A stretch of DNA of 64,000 nt from assembly GCF_036046055.1 (NCBI RefSeq), contig NZ_CP107939.1, positions 7,440,001 to 7,504,000 of the forward strand. The letters are read 5' to 3'. Numbering within the stretch: position 1 is the first letter of the stretch; every line of letters begins with the position of its first letter. Position numbers and translations under genes: made by a program. The notes beneath the pieces are model-generated. The model had not been told where the DNA came from. It ran no database searches and saw nothing but the letters and a program-made list of their open reading frames with translations. The stretch comes from Nocardia sp. NBC_00403 (GTDB lineage Bacteria > Actinomycetota > Actinomycetes > Mycobacteriales > Mycobacteriaceae). Shown here piece after piece: positions 9,488 to 17,514 of the stretch.

Positions 9488-10375
9488 TTGAGAACAGTTC
9501 GTGCGTGTCAGGCGGTATTGCACTGTGCTGCCCTCGTCACGCTGCTCGCGCTGACCTCCTGTGTCCTGTTGCCGGACAAGCACGAGCCCGCGGCCGCGCC
9601 GACGATCACCGTCGACACCGCTGGATCGTGGCATCCAGATTTGTCGGTCACGCTGCCCGACTCGCTCGCCGCGGATTTCACCCAGCTGCAACCCCATCTG
9701 CCCGGCCAGGTCGGGATGGCGGTCATCCCGGTCGGCGGTGGCCGGATGACTATCTTCGGCGACTGGACCAGCGGCATCGCGTGGTCGACCATCAAGGTTC
9801 CGCTGGCGATAGCTGCTCTGCGTCGCGACCCCGAAGGCGCGGCGGAGAACGCCGAGGCCGCGATCACTGTTTCGGATAACGGTGCGGCCGAGGCACTCTG
9901 GGAGTCGCTCGGCGATGGCCTCGAGGCGGCCCAGGCCGTCCAGGACATTCTCGACGAGGCGGGCGATGCTGTGACCGGCGTGCCCGGACCCCGAACCCGG
10001 CTGGACTACAACTCGTTCGGGGCGACCGAGTGGACGCTGGCCAATCAGGCCAGGTTCGCATCGCGGCTGCCGTGCCTTGCACAGGCTGCCACTGTGACCG
10101 AGCTGATGGAACAGATCACACCAGACCAGCGCTGGGGCCTCGGCTCGATCGCGGGCGCCGAATTCAAAGGCGGTTGGGGTCCGGACGACGACACCGGCGT
10201 CTATCTCGCTCGCCAATTCGGCGTGGTGCCGACCAAGTCCGGCAGCGTCGCCATCGCTCTTGCCGCACAAGCTGATTCGGGCCTGTTCGAGGACGCTACC
10301 GGCCTGCTCGACCGGATGGCCCAGCTGATCGAGCGCCACCTCGACGAGTTGCGCGGGGGTAAGTGCCCGCACTGA
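9488..10375 (+). CDS. Beta-lactamase-fold (class A-like) lipoprotein
   Basis: Exported serine hydrolase-like protein. With TTG 9488 the first 25 residues are a lipoprotein signal ending in the lipobox LTSC, so the mature protein is membrane-anchored. Class A landmarks are present in order: SxxK as STIK (in GIAWSTIKVPLA), SDN (ITVSDNGAAEALW) and a KTG-like FKGGW near the C-terminus. The total of 295 residues suits a class A domain. Upstream in-frame ATGs at 9329 and 9437 would bury the signal, and a palindrome at 9381-9399 sits in that extension; I therefore prefer 9488, although its ribosome site (GGTGAGG) is very close. It could be a true beta-lactamase or, more likely, an inactive or peptidoglycan-acting relative. 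Confidence 0.8.
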   Translation: MRTVRACQAVLHCAALVTLLALTSCVLLPDKHEPAAAPTITVDTAGSWHPDLSVTLPDSLAADFTQLQPHLPGQVGMAVIPVGGGRMTIFGDWTSGIAWSTIKVPLAIAALRRDPEGAAENAEAAITVSDNGAAEALWESLGDGLEAAQAVQDILDEAGDAVTGVPGPRTRLDYNSFGATEWTLANQARFASRLPCLAQAATVTELMEQITPDQRWGLGSIAGAEFKGGWGPDDDTGVYLARQFGVVPTKSGSVAIALAAQADSGLFEDATGLLDRMAQLIERHLDELRGGKCPH

Positions 10376-10400
10376 CCGGCGCCGAGCACCGTGCCGGTCA
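10373..10400. terminator. Bidirectional hairpin between convergent genes
   Basis: TGACCGGC at 10373-10380 pairs with GCCGGTCA at 10393-10400 around a 12-base loop. The arms contain the stop codons of both convergent genes (lipoprotein and response regulator). There is no strong T-run, so termination is inferred from position and symmetry. Confidence 0.4.
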
Positions 10401-11063
10401 GCCCGGCGTGACAAGTCCTGATTCGTAGGCCAGTACGACCGCCTGCGCGCGGTCGCGCAGGTCGAGTTTCGAGAAGACCTTGGAGACATGGGTTTTCACG
10501 GTCTGCTCGGCGACGAACAGGGATTCCGCGATTTCGATGTTGGACATGCCTTTTGCGATGAGTTCGAGCACCTCGCGCTCGCGCGGAGTCAGGGAGCCCA
10601 GCGCCGGAGTGGGTTTGGTGCGGGTCGCGGTGCGGCGTCGGGTGACATCCGCGATGAGCCGCCTGGTCACGGTGGGCGCCAAAAGCGCTTGGCCGTCGGC
10701 GACGACCCGGACCGCACGCACCAATTCCTCGGCGGGCGCATCCTTGAGCAAGAATCCACTCGCGCCGAGACTGAGCGCCTCGTAGACGTAGTCGTCGATG
10801 TCGAAGGTGGTGAGCATCAGCACCCGCACCGGCGGATCGAATCCGGCCGCGAGGATGGCGCGCGCGGCATCCAAGCCGTTCATCTCGGGCATCCGCACAT
10901 CCATCAGCACCACATCCGGGCGCAGCCGTTTGGCCTCGGCGACTGCGACTTTCCCGTCCGGCGCGTCACCGACCACGCTGATATCGGGTTGCGCGGCGAG
11001 CAGCGCACCGAAGCCCTGGCGCACCATCGCCTGATCGTCGGCGATCAAAACCGTTATTGCCAC
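10398..11063 (-). CDS. NarL/LuxR-family response regulator
   Basis: 221 residues. The receiver domain has acidic residues D9/D10, phospho-acceptor D55 (VVLMDVRM) and the switch lysine in LLKDAPAEE. The C-terminal LuxR-type HTH is LTPREREVLELIAKGMSNIEIAESLFVAEQTVKTHVSKVFSKL. ATG 11063 gives a standard N-terminus (MAITVLIADDQ). It lies 47 bases downstream of its partner kinase. It is related to the first response regulator of the window, but the two loci are not a simple duplication: HTH sequence and kinase topology differ. Confidence 0.95.
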   Translation of the reverse strand: MAITVLIADDQAMVRQGFGALLAAQPDISVVGDAPDGKVAVAEAKRLRPDVVLMDVRMPEMNGLDAARAILAAGFDPPVRVLMLTTFDIDDYVYEALSLGASGFLLKDAPAEELVRAVRVVADGQALLAPTVTRRLIADVTRRRTATRTKPTPALGSLTPREREVLELIAKGMSNIEIAESLFVAEQTVKTHVSKVFSKLDLRDRAQAVVLAYESGLVTPG

Positions 11064-11110
11064 CCGCCCACCCTAATCGGCAACCGCCTCGACCCCACTC
11101 TGGGCAACCG

Positions 11111-12340
11111 TCAGCGGTCGGCGATCATCGAATCGAGCGCGACAGCTGGATCCAGCGGCAGGTCGACGGCGGGACCGAGCGGCAGGCGGGCCCGCACCTC
11201 GAAGCCTCCGTCGGAGCGCGCGCCCGCGGTCACCTCGCCGCCCGCGGCGAGCGCGCGAGCGCGCATCCCCGCGATACCGTGGCCGCCGTTGTCGCCCTGC
11301 TTGGCGGGCACCGCACCTGGTGCGTTGCCGACGCTCAGATGCACATCGACACCACAGCTGATCATCACCTGGACCGGGGCGCCGGGGGCGTGCCGCGACG
11401 CGTTCGACAGCGACTCCTGCACGATGCGGTACAGCGCGAGCCCGGTGGTTTCCGGTACCGCGTCCAGCGGCCCATCGATCGTCCAGTCGAGGTGCACGCC
11501 CGCCCGGCGGGCACCCTCGAACAGACCGATCACGTCCGCGGCCTTCGGCTGCGGCGCATGCTCGGGCAACTGACCATCGCTGCGCAGCACACCGAGCATG
11601 CCGCGAATCTCGTTCAACGCCTCCCGCGCGGTGGCGCCGATGGATTCGAATTCCGCGCGGGCGGCCGGCGTCACGCCCACCACCCGGTACGGCGCCGTCT
11701 GCGCCTGCACCACCACCAGCGACATGTGGTGAGCCACCACATCGTGCAGGTCACGGGCGATGCGGGCCTTCTCCTCGAGGATGGTGCGCCTGGCCCGCTC
11801 CAGCTCGTTCTCCTCCTCCTTGCGCAACAACTGCTCACGCGACTGCACCAGCCAGCGCATCATCAACGCGAGCAGCACGACCGCTGCCAAGGCGATCGGC
11901 CAGCCCCAGGCCGAGCCGGCGAGGTCGCCGCCGCCGTCGGCCATGGTGGTGGCGAGCAGCAGGGAGGTCGCGGCCCACGCGACGGCGATGACCGGGACCG
12001 CCGCCCGCAGCGCCACCCCGAACAGCAACGCGAACAGGCACAGGATGTGCACTACTTGGATCGGGATCTCATTGTTGGACTGATGCGGGATCGCCAGCGC
12101 GATGACCAGCGCAGACCCCGCCGAGATCGCCCAGCCCAGCGCGGGATTGATGCGGATGAGCAGGATCGGGAACGCGGCGAGTGCGGCGATGAACGGCTGC
12201 ACCGGCACCGGCACCGCGTGTGTGAGATGCAGGGTCGGCCACGCCACCGAGTAAAAGACGATCGCGACCAGCACGGTGAACGCGTCGAACCACATCCGAG
12301 CGTTCATCGACCTGGTCCAGGCACCGCGTTTCTGCTTCAT
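11111..12340 (-). CDS. DesK/NarX-type sensor histidine kinase
   Basis: 409 residues. TM helices are spread over about 17-165, with short loops. A charged coiled segment (SREQLLRKEEENELERARR) connects to the HisKA_3 box with H199 (IARDLHDVVAHHMSLV). The ATPase domain shows ESLSNASRHAPGA (N-box) and GDNGGHGIAGMRARA (G-box). ATG 12340 is chosen; an alternative in-frame ATG occurs at codon 12. Kinase and regulator are on the same strand and probably one transcript. The signal is unknown. Confidence 0.93.
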   Translation of the reverse strand: MKQKRGAWTRSMNARMWFDAFTVLVAIVFYSVAWPTLHLTHAVPVPVQPFIAALAAFPILLIRINPALGWAISAGSALVIALAIPHQSNNEIPIQVVHILCLFALLFGVALRAAVPVIAVAWAATSLLLATTMADGGGDLAGSAWGWPIALAAVVLLALMMRWLVQSREQLLRKEEENELERARRTILEEKARIARDLHDVVAHHMSLVVVQAQTAPYRVVGVTPAARAEFESIGATAREALNEIRGMLGVLRSDGQLPEHAPQPKAADVIGLFEGARRAGVHLDWTIDGPLDAVPETTGLALYRIVQESLSNASRHAPGAPVQVMISCGVDVHLSVGNAPGAVPAKQGDNGGHGIAGMRARALAAGGEVTAGARSDGGFEVRARLPLGPAVDLPLDPAVALDSMIADR

Positions 12341-12509
12341 GACTACGACAGTAGAAACCCGACAGCATCGTGGTCCTCATACCCACGGGTGAATTCGCCA
12401 CCGGTACCCGAGGGGGAGGCGCAAGTTCCGCTCCCCCGACGGCACGGGCCGAGAAACCGCACCTCGGCGTGAGGTGCGCGGGCGCGTCCGATTCATAGCG
12501 TCTTGGATC

Positions 12510-13337
12510 ATGAGCACACCGACCACCGCACGGCAGGCCGGCACCGAGTCAGCGGCCACCGACGCACGCCCCCGTTCCGCTCGTTACCGAAGGGGCGCGG
12601 CGCTGACGGCCGCGGCGCTGACCACCATGGCGGCCACCGTTGTCCTTGCACCCGCAACCCACGCCGCGGTGACTCGGCCTCCGGTGGAGAACGTCGCGGT
12701 AGGTGCGGCGGTGTCCATCCTGACCGCGGGCGGCCCCGACGCCGTCACCACCATCCCCGACGATTTCGCCGCACGCTTCGGTTACCGACCCAGCCTCGTC
12801 GACGGTCTGCTCGCGAAACCGGGTGGCGAATGCTCATCGCCGGTCACCCTGCCCGTCGAGTTCGACACCGCATGCAAAGCTCATGATCTCGGCTACGACC
12901 TGCTGCGCTACGCCGATCAGCGCGGTGAACCACTCGGCCAGTGGGCCAGGCAGGCTCTCGACAGCACCCTCGGCCTGCACATGCACGAGGCCTGCGATAC
13001 CCGCAGCGACCACTTCTCCCGTGCCCGCTGCAATGCCATGGCCACGATCGCGTCGACGTTCGTCGACATCAACTCCCGCCGACAGGGCTACGCCGCGCCG
13101 GTCGCCGAATCACTGTGGAGCACAGTGGATTCCCAGACCAACCGCAGTTTCAGCGGGTGGCTTGCCACGCTCATCGGCGGTGGTGTGCTCGGTCTCGCCG
13201 CCGCGGTAGCCGCTCTCGCCGGCGGCACTCCGTCCCTGCGGCGACCGACCAGGGCCACCGGCGGCGGCCACAAGCCCGTCCGGCCGATTCGCACCGTATC
13301 GGTGAATCAGACCGCTGCACTGGGCGTTCCGCGATGA
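12510..13337 (+). CDS. Exported phospholipase A2-like protein
   Basis: 275 residues with a Sec-type signal (RRGAALTAAALTTMAATVVLAPATHA, residues ~28-53). The core reads CSSPVT...EFDTACKAHDLGYDLLRY, matching the prokaryotic phospholipase A2 motif CxxHDxxY: the cysteine anchors a disulfide and H/D form the catalytic dyad. Downstream C-rich segments (HEACDTRSDHFSRARCNAM) fit the second half of that fold. A hydrophobic helix near residues 216-240 (WLATLIGGGVLGLAAAVAALAG) may anchor the protein by its C-terminus. ATG 12510 (MSTPTT) is preferred over GTG 12474 because it gives a clean signal peptide. It overlaps the next gene by ATGA, so the two lipid- or ester-acting proteins are translationally coupled. 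Confidence 0.82.
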   Translation: MSTPTTARQAGTESAATDARPRSARYRRGAALTAAALTTMAATVVLAPATHAAVTRPPVENVAVGAAVSILTAGGPDAVTTIPDDFAARFGYRPSLVDGLLAKPGGECSSPVTLPVEFDTACKAHDLGYDLLRYADQRGEPLGQWARQALDSTLGLHMHEACDTRSDHFSRARCNAMATIASTFVDINSRRQGYAAPVAESLWSTVDSQTNRSFSGWLATLIGGGVLGLAAAVAALAGGTPSLRRPTRATGGGHKPVRPIRTVSVNQTAALGVPR

Positions 13338-14866
13338 CGAACTCGACTGTGACGCCGCCGCCCACCGCTACAGCGGTCGAAACTGCGCACGGCACCGTGA
13401 CACCGGACATACACCACACCGCAACACTGTTGGGCGCACCAACCCGAAAGCCGTTGGACAGCAACCCGTCCGGTACACCGATGCCGTACGCGCGGATCGG
13501 TCGCCAGAAGGCCATGGCCAACGGCAGGGTGCCGCGCACGCTTCGGCCGCGGATCGGCACAACACTCGCCGTCGGGGCCGGGGCGCTCATGTCGCTGGCT
13601 CCGGGACTGCTGCCGCGCACGCCGGGAGCGCAGGCCGCGCTGACCGGACTTTTCGTCGCCCTCACCCTCGGCGTCGCGGGTTCGGTCCGATTCCTGTCGG
13701 CCCGCTGGAACTTCGATATCAATCGACCACTCGCACGGTTTCGTCTGCCGCTGCTCGGACTGACGCTGGTCGCGATCGTCGCTGCCGCCGTGCAGGCGGG
13801 CCACTGGCAGAACCGGCTGCGCGCGGCGATGGGAACAGTGCCGATCGGGTCGGACTATTGGTTGCGCTGTGCGGTCGGGGCCGCACTGATCGTCGGAGGG
13901 TGTGCCGCAACCGCCCGGACCGTGGGGTGGGTCGTGCGCAAGCTGGGGTGGTCGCGCAGTGTTGCGGTGACCGCAGTCGCGGCGTGTGCGCTGTACCTGT
14001 TCGGTGTTCCCGCCGTGGTGGATTGGCGCCGCGATGCCTATGCCACCGCCAATGCGACGATCGATCCCACTCTGGTGCAGCCGGTTTCGTTTCTACGGTC
14101 CGGCAGCGCCGAGTCGGCGGTCAGCTGGCCGTCGCTCGGGGCCGAGGGGCGCAAGTTCGTCAGCGGGTCGCCCGCCGGTCCGGTCCGCGTCTATGTCGGC
14201 CTGGATTCCGCGCCGGACCGCGATTCACGGGTGGCCCTTGCGATTCGGGAACTGGAGCGCTCGGGCGCCTTCGAACGGTCGAATATCGTCGTCGCGGTGC
14301 CGACCGGGTCGGGCTGGATCGACTCGAACGCGGTGTCCGGTTTCTATCAACGCTTCGGCGGCGATGTCGCGCTGGTCGGCATGCAGTACTCCTACGCGCC
14401 GAGCTGGGCGACCTTCCTGTTCGGTCGCGACGAAGCGGTGGCCTACGCGCGTGCGCTGTTCACTGCTGTCGAGAACCGTATTCGCACGATGGACCGCAAG
14501 CCCGGGCTCTATGTCTACGGTCAGAGCCTCGGCGCCCTCGGTGGCAGTTCGGTCTTCACCGACGACGCCGATCAGGACCGCCGGACCTGCGCGGCACTTT
14601 GGGCGGGCCCGCCCGCGGGTCAGGTGCACCGCGCCGGCGCGACGGTGCTGGCCAACAGCTCCGACCCGGTGGTCCATTGGTCACCGTCGCTGCTGTGGCG
14701 CGCCCCCGACCTCACCGGGGTTCGGGTGGATGCCCCGGTCCCGCAATGGCTCCCGGTGGTCAGCTTCCTGCAGACCAGCGCCGATTTGCTCGCCGCACTG
14801 GATGCCCCGCCCGGCCACGGCCACCGCTACGGCACCGACCAGGGCACCGCCCTCGGCAGCTGCTGA
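13334..14866 (+). CDS. Membrane alpha/beta-hydrolase (Abhydrolase_9-like)
   Basis: 510 residues. The N-terminal third carries about five TM helices (residues 75-230). The C-terminal half is an alpha/beta-hydrolase domain with nucleophile elbow GQSLGALG (in LYVYGQSLGALGGSS). This two-part layout matches the actinobacterial 'alpha/beta-hydrolase family' of membrane proteins (Pfam Abhydrolase_9 with its own N-terminal TM module). The start ATG 13334 overlaps the TGA of the phospholipase-like gene. A role in lipid or ester turnover at the envelope fits both the fold and the neighbour, but no substrate is evident. Confidence 0.85.
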   Translation: MTNSTVTPPPTATAVETAHGTVTPDIHHTATLLGAPTRKPLDSNPSGTPMPYARIGRQKAMANGRVPRTLRPRIGTTLAVGAGALMSLAPGLLPRTPGAQAALTGLFVALTLGVAGSVRFLSARWNFDINRPLARFRLPLLGLTLVAIVAAAVQAGHWQNRLRAAMGTVPIGSDYWLRCAVGAALIVGGCAATARTVGWVVRKLGWSRSVAVTAVAACALYLFGVPAVVDWRRDAYATANATIDPTLVQPVSFLRSGSAESAVSWPSLGAEGRKFVSGSPAGPVRVYVGLDSAPDRDSRVALAIRELERSGAFERSNIVVAVPTGSGWIDSNAVSGFYQRFGGDVALVGMQYSYAPSWATFLFGRDEAVAYARALFTAVENRIRTMDRKPGLYVYGQSLGALGGSSVFTDDADQDRRTCAALWAGPPAGQVHRAGATVLANSSDPVVHWSPSLLWRAPDLTGVRVDAPVPQWLPVVSFLQTSADLLAALDAPPGHGHRYGTDQGTALGSC

Positions 14867-14878
14867 CGACACCGATGC

Positions 14879-14907
14879 TTGCCCACAGCTGAAACATGTT
14901 CTAGTTT
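14879..14907 (+). promoter_or_regulatory. Promoter with KstR-like operator, leaderless
   Basis: TTGCCC (14879-14884), a 17-base spacer and TAGTTT (14902-14907) form a plausible -35/-10 pair. The -10 ends six bases before ATG 14914, so the transcript would be leaderless. Between the two elements, 14890-14903 reads TGAAACATGTTCTA, an exact match to the TnnAACnnGTTnnA consensus published for the cholesterol regulator KstR of mycobacteria and rhodococci. Binding is inference. Confidence 0.55.
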
Positions 14908-14913
14908 TCCCTC

Positions 14914-15360
14914 ATGGCCTTTGTCATCGACGCCTCCGTCGACATCGACGCACCCGTCGACCTGGTGTGGGAGGTGATTACCGATCTCGCCCGCTATGGC
15001 GAGTGGAATCCCTTCGTCCCCGAATGCCGCAGCACCCTCGTTCCCGGCGAACCGATCGACATGCTCGTGCAGGTGTCCGGCGCGAAGCCGAGGCGCCAGC
15101 GCGAATGGATCCGCTCACACACCCCCGGCCGCGAACTCAGCTACTCGATGAAGCCGGTGCCGCTGGGCACCCTGCACAGCCTACGGTCCCACACCGTCAC
15201 CGCGTTGGACGGCGATCGCACCCGGTACGAATCCCACTTCGAACTCGCGGGCTGGCTCCAGCCCGTGGTGAGCGCGGTCCTCGGGAAGAACCTCGAGCGT
15301 GGCTTCACCGGCATGACCGAGGGCATCCGCAAGCAGGCCGAATCGCTGCGCACCCCCTGA
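14914..15360 (+). CDS. SRPBCC/START-like (polyketide cyclase/dehydrase-type) protein
   Basis: 148 residues, cytoplasmic. The N-terminus FVIDASVDIDAPVDLVWEVITDLARYGEWNPF is the classic opening of the Bet v1/SRPBCC lipid-binding fold, followed by beta strands and a long C-terminal helix (NLERGFTGMTEGIRKQAESL). Such proteins bind or transform hydrophobic ligands. The KstR-like box in its promoter suggests a link to steroid or lipid metabolism. Monocistronic; convergent with the TetR gene. Confidence 0.88.
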   Translation: MAFVIDASVDIDAPVDLVWEVITDLARYGEWNPFVPECRSTLVPGEPIDMLVQVSGAKPRRQREWIRSHTPGRELSYSMKPVPLGTLHSLRSHTVTALDGDRTRYESHFELAGWLQPVVSAVLGKNLERGFTGMTEGIRKQAESLRTP

Positions 15361-15433
15361 CAGGCGACGGTCGGGCGCATTCGCCTCGTTGCTCGTCCGG
15401 TCCACCCCGAGTTTCCCGCTGCCGACCCGGAAT

Positions 15434-16021
15434 TCAGGCGCTGAGGTGCCCTAGTGCGGCCTCGAGCGTCGCGTCGGCGTATGCCTCGGTCAGTCCGGGA
15501 AGACCGACCGACCAACGACTTTGGATCGGACCGAGCAAGAGGTCGACGGCGAAGTCGAGGTCGACATCGGCGCGTAGCTGACCGGCCCGCACACCCGAGG
15601 CAAGCCGCTGCGCGATGGCGGCACGCTGGGGAAGCAGCAGCCGCTCCCGATAGGCCGCGCCGAGTTCCGGGTCCTGCTGGATCTCGATGTACATCGCGCG
15701 CAGGAACGCCTCGAACCCAGGATCGGTGAGCTCGATGATCGCGCCGCGCACCAGCTCGCGCAGATCGGCGCGAATGTCACCGGTGTCGGGGAGCACGAGA
15801 CCGTCCGGGCCGGTATAGAGCTCGAGCATGGCATCGAAAACGACGGCACCCTTCGAGGGCCACCAGCGGTAGATGGTCTGCTTGCCGACCCCGGCGCGGG
15901 CCGCGATTGCCTCGACCGTCAGCTTCCCGTAGGGCAGCTCGCGAATGAGTTCGGTGGCAGCGGCGAGGATCGCGGCGTGGGCGCGTTCGCTGCGCCGGGC
16001 GGCGCTGGGGGTGTCGACCAT
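15434..16021 (-). CDS. TetR-family transcriptional regulator
   Basis: 195 residues from ATG 16021 (MVDTPSAARRSERAHAAILAAATELIREL). The HTH is LTVEAIAARAGVGKQTIYRWWPSKGAVVFDAM, and the C-terminal part is an all-helical ligand domain. A GTG at 16066 would extend it, but the extension would run through the operator at 16040-16058, so 16021 is better. Divergent from the SDR gene with two matching palindromes between them: it very probably represses itself and the dehydrogenase. Confidence 0.92.
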   Translation of the reverse strand: MVDTPSAARRSERAHAAILAAATELIRELPYGKLTVEAIAARAGVGKQTIYRWWPSKGAVVFDAMLELYTGPDGLVLPDTGDIRADLRELVRGAIIELTDPGFEAFLRAMYIEIQQDPELGAAYRERLLLPQRAAIAQRLASGVRAGQLRADVDLDFAVDLLLGPIQSRWSVGLPGLTEAYADATLEAALGHLSA

Positions 16022-16039
16022 GCCCGAACTGTAACAGAA

Positions 16040-16058
16040 ACGAGACGAGCCGTCTCGT
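16040..16058. promoter_or_regulatory. TetR operator 1 (palindrome 8-3-8)
   Basis: ACGAGACG-agc-CGTCTCGT, a perfect inverted repeat 19 bases upstream of the TetR start. The core CGAGACG-N3-CGTCTCG recurs at 16095-16111. A TTGACA at 16060-16065 lies immediately beside it and could be the -35 of the SDR promoter. Confidence 0.75.
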
Positions 16059-16094
16059 CTTGACAAGGTCGGATTCGCTTGACATTGTCTTCAA

Positions 16095-16111
16095 CGAGAC
16101 GGAGCGTCTCG
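16095..16111. promoter_or_regulatory. TetR operator 2 (palindrome 7-3-7)
   Basis: CGAGACG-gag-CGTCTCG, the same core as operator 1, centred 54 bases away (about five helical turns). It lies 19 bases before the GTG of the SDR gene, in the position expected for blocking its transcription. A second TTGACA is at 16079-16084. Confidence 0.75.
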
Positions 16112-16130
16112 CGACGAAAGGATCGACACA

Positions 16131-16976
16131 GTGACCAGAACCTGGTTCATCACCGGCGCCAACCGCGGACTCGGCCGGGCCTTCACCGTCGCCGCCCTCG
16201 GCCGCGGTGACCACGTTGTCGCGACCGCTCGCGATCCGAAGTCCATGGCCGACCTCGCCGACGACCGATTGACCGTGCTGCCCCTGGATGTTCGCGACCG
16301 CGATCGGGTAATCGCCACCGTGAACCGGGCATTCGAGGTGAGCGGCACCATCGACGTGATCGTGAACAACGCGGGCTATGGCCTCGTCGGCGCCATCGAA
16401 GAACTGACAGAGGCCGAGATCCGCGACCAAATGGACACCAACTTCTATGGCGCCCTCTGGGTTTCACAGGCCGCCGTACCACACCTGCGCGAGCAGAAGT
16501 CGGGGCACATCGTGCAGATCTCGACGGTCGGCGCGGTCGGCAGCCTGCCGCTGTTCGGGATGTACAACGCGAGCAAATGGGCGCTGGAAGGATTCAGCGC
16601 CGCGCTCGCGGACGAGCTGCGGCCACTGGGGATTTCCGTCACCCTCGCGCAGCTGGGCGGCTTCGATACCGACTGGGCGAAGTCGAGCATGAAGTTCGGC
16701 TCCGGGCTGCCCGCCTACGAAGGGCTCCGCACGGCCATCCTCGGCATGCCGGACTACCCGGACCCGAGCGCACCGCCGCCGCCGGCCGACGTCGAATCGG
16801 AGTGGGTCGAGGCGGCACCCGAAGTGGCCGCAGCAGGACTGCTCGAGCTCGTGGACCTGCCGAACCCGCCGGTGCGCAAGGTAATCGGACCAGGCGCCCA
16901 CCAGATGGTGGCCATGGCACTGGACCAGCGCCGCCAGGACTATCTCACCGACCCCGAATTCACCTGGCCCGCATGA
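16131..16976 (+). CDS. Short-chain dehydrogenase/reductase
   Basis: 281 residues from GTG 16131 (GAAAGG about eight bases upstream). NAD(P)-binding TGANRGLG at residues 8-15, NNAG (VIVNNAGYGLVG), catalytic Ser in QISTVGAVGS and YNASK (MYNASKWALEGF). The extended C-terminus (~60 residues after the Rossmann core) is common in SDRs annotated as retinol- or oxidoreductase-like. It is controlled by the divergent TetR gene, so it is probably induced by a small hydrophobic ligand that may also be its substrate (inference). Confidence 0.94.
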   Translation: MTRTWFITGANRGLGRAFTVAALGRGDHVVATARDPKSMADLADDRLTVLPLDVRDRDRVIATVNRAFEVSGTIDVIVNNAGYGLVGAIEELTEAEIRDQMDTNFYGALWVSQAAVPHLREQKSGHIVQISTVGAVGSLPLFGMYNASKWALEGFSAALADELRPLGISVTLAQLGGFDTDWAKSSMKFGSGLPAYEGLRTAILGMPDYPDPSAPPPPADVESEWVEAAPEVAAAGLLELVDLPNPPVRKVIGPGAHQMVAMALDQRRQDYLTDPEFTWPA

Positions 16977-16984
16977 AAATGGGC

Positions 16985-17016
16985 GGTCACCCGGGCCCTG
17001 AAGGGCTCGGGCGACC
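16985..17016 (+). terminator. Terminator of the SDR gene
   Basis: A 14-base stem (16985-16998 with 17003-17016; one mismatch, one G-U) closed by the tetraloop TGAA, starting nine bases after the SDR stop. It is GC-rich and followed by only a weak T-run, typical of actinobacterial terminators. Confidence 0.65.
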
Positions 17017-17032
17017 GCACCATTTCGTTCGA

Positions 17033-17056
17033 ACTAGCTGATCGGTCCGCGAGCGG
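17033..17056. repeat. 24-bp direct repeat, copy A (outlying copy of gatA 3' end)
   Basis: Identical over 24 bases to 18138-18161, which are the last codons and stop of gatA. No homology continues on either side. Copies A and B flank a 1.08-kb segment with the NUDIX gene and a regulator remnant, in the manner of an attachment-site duplication. Confidence 0.85.
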
Positions 17057-17271
17057 GACGCGACCCCGGCTGCCTATTGATCCTGGGCAACCAGGGCTGC
17101 GTCTGTTCTCGGACGTCGGTCACGAATGCTCGCCGATCGACTGTCGGAACTCGTCCGAGTGTGGTCCGGACAGTTCGAACGTGACTGTGGCAGGTTCGGC
17201 AGGACCGTGAGTGCCGCGCACAGGTCCGGGGACGATGGACCGCGCCAGTTCCCGAAGCTCCCCGAGAATCA

Positions 17272-17514
17272 GTGCACCGAGTTCGCGTTGCTCCCAATGA
17301 TCTGTATTTGCTGGCTTCTCCCCTCGCCCACGACGATCCTCATGAAGCAGCGCGCGTCGGCACTGAGGCGCTCGATATCATCAGCGGGCTGAAGTCGCAC
17401 CGAACCCACACCTATCTCCGCGAGGTGCGCCACAGACTTGCTGCGTACACCGCGCTGCCCGACATCGACCACTTCTGGCGACAGGTACTCGCAATCACCA
17501 TGCGGACAGACTGA
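17272..17514 (+). pseudogene. C-terminal remnant of an HTH/TPR-type regulator
   Basis: About 80 residues in frame. The stretch with YLLASPLAHDDPHEA and EALDIISGLKSHRTHTYLREVRHRL resembles the end of the XRE/TPR regulators that actinobacteria often place next to NUDIX genes. The N-terminal HTH and most of the TPR part are missing: upstream bases 17057-17271 give no continuation in any frame. It overlaps the 3' end of the convergent NUDIX gene by 20 bases. I regard it as decayed; a short functional protein is possible but less likely. Confidence 0.5.
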
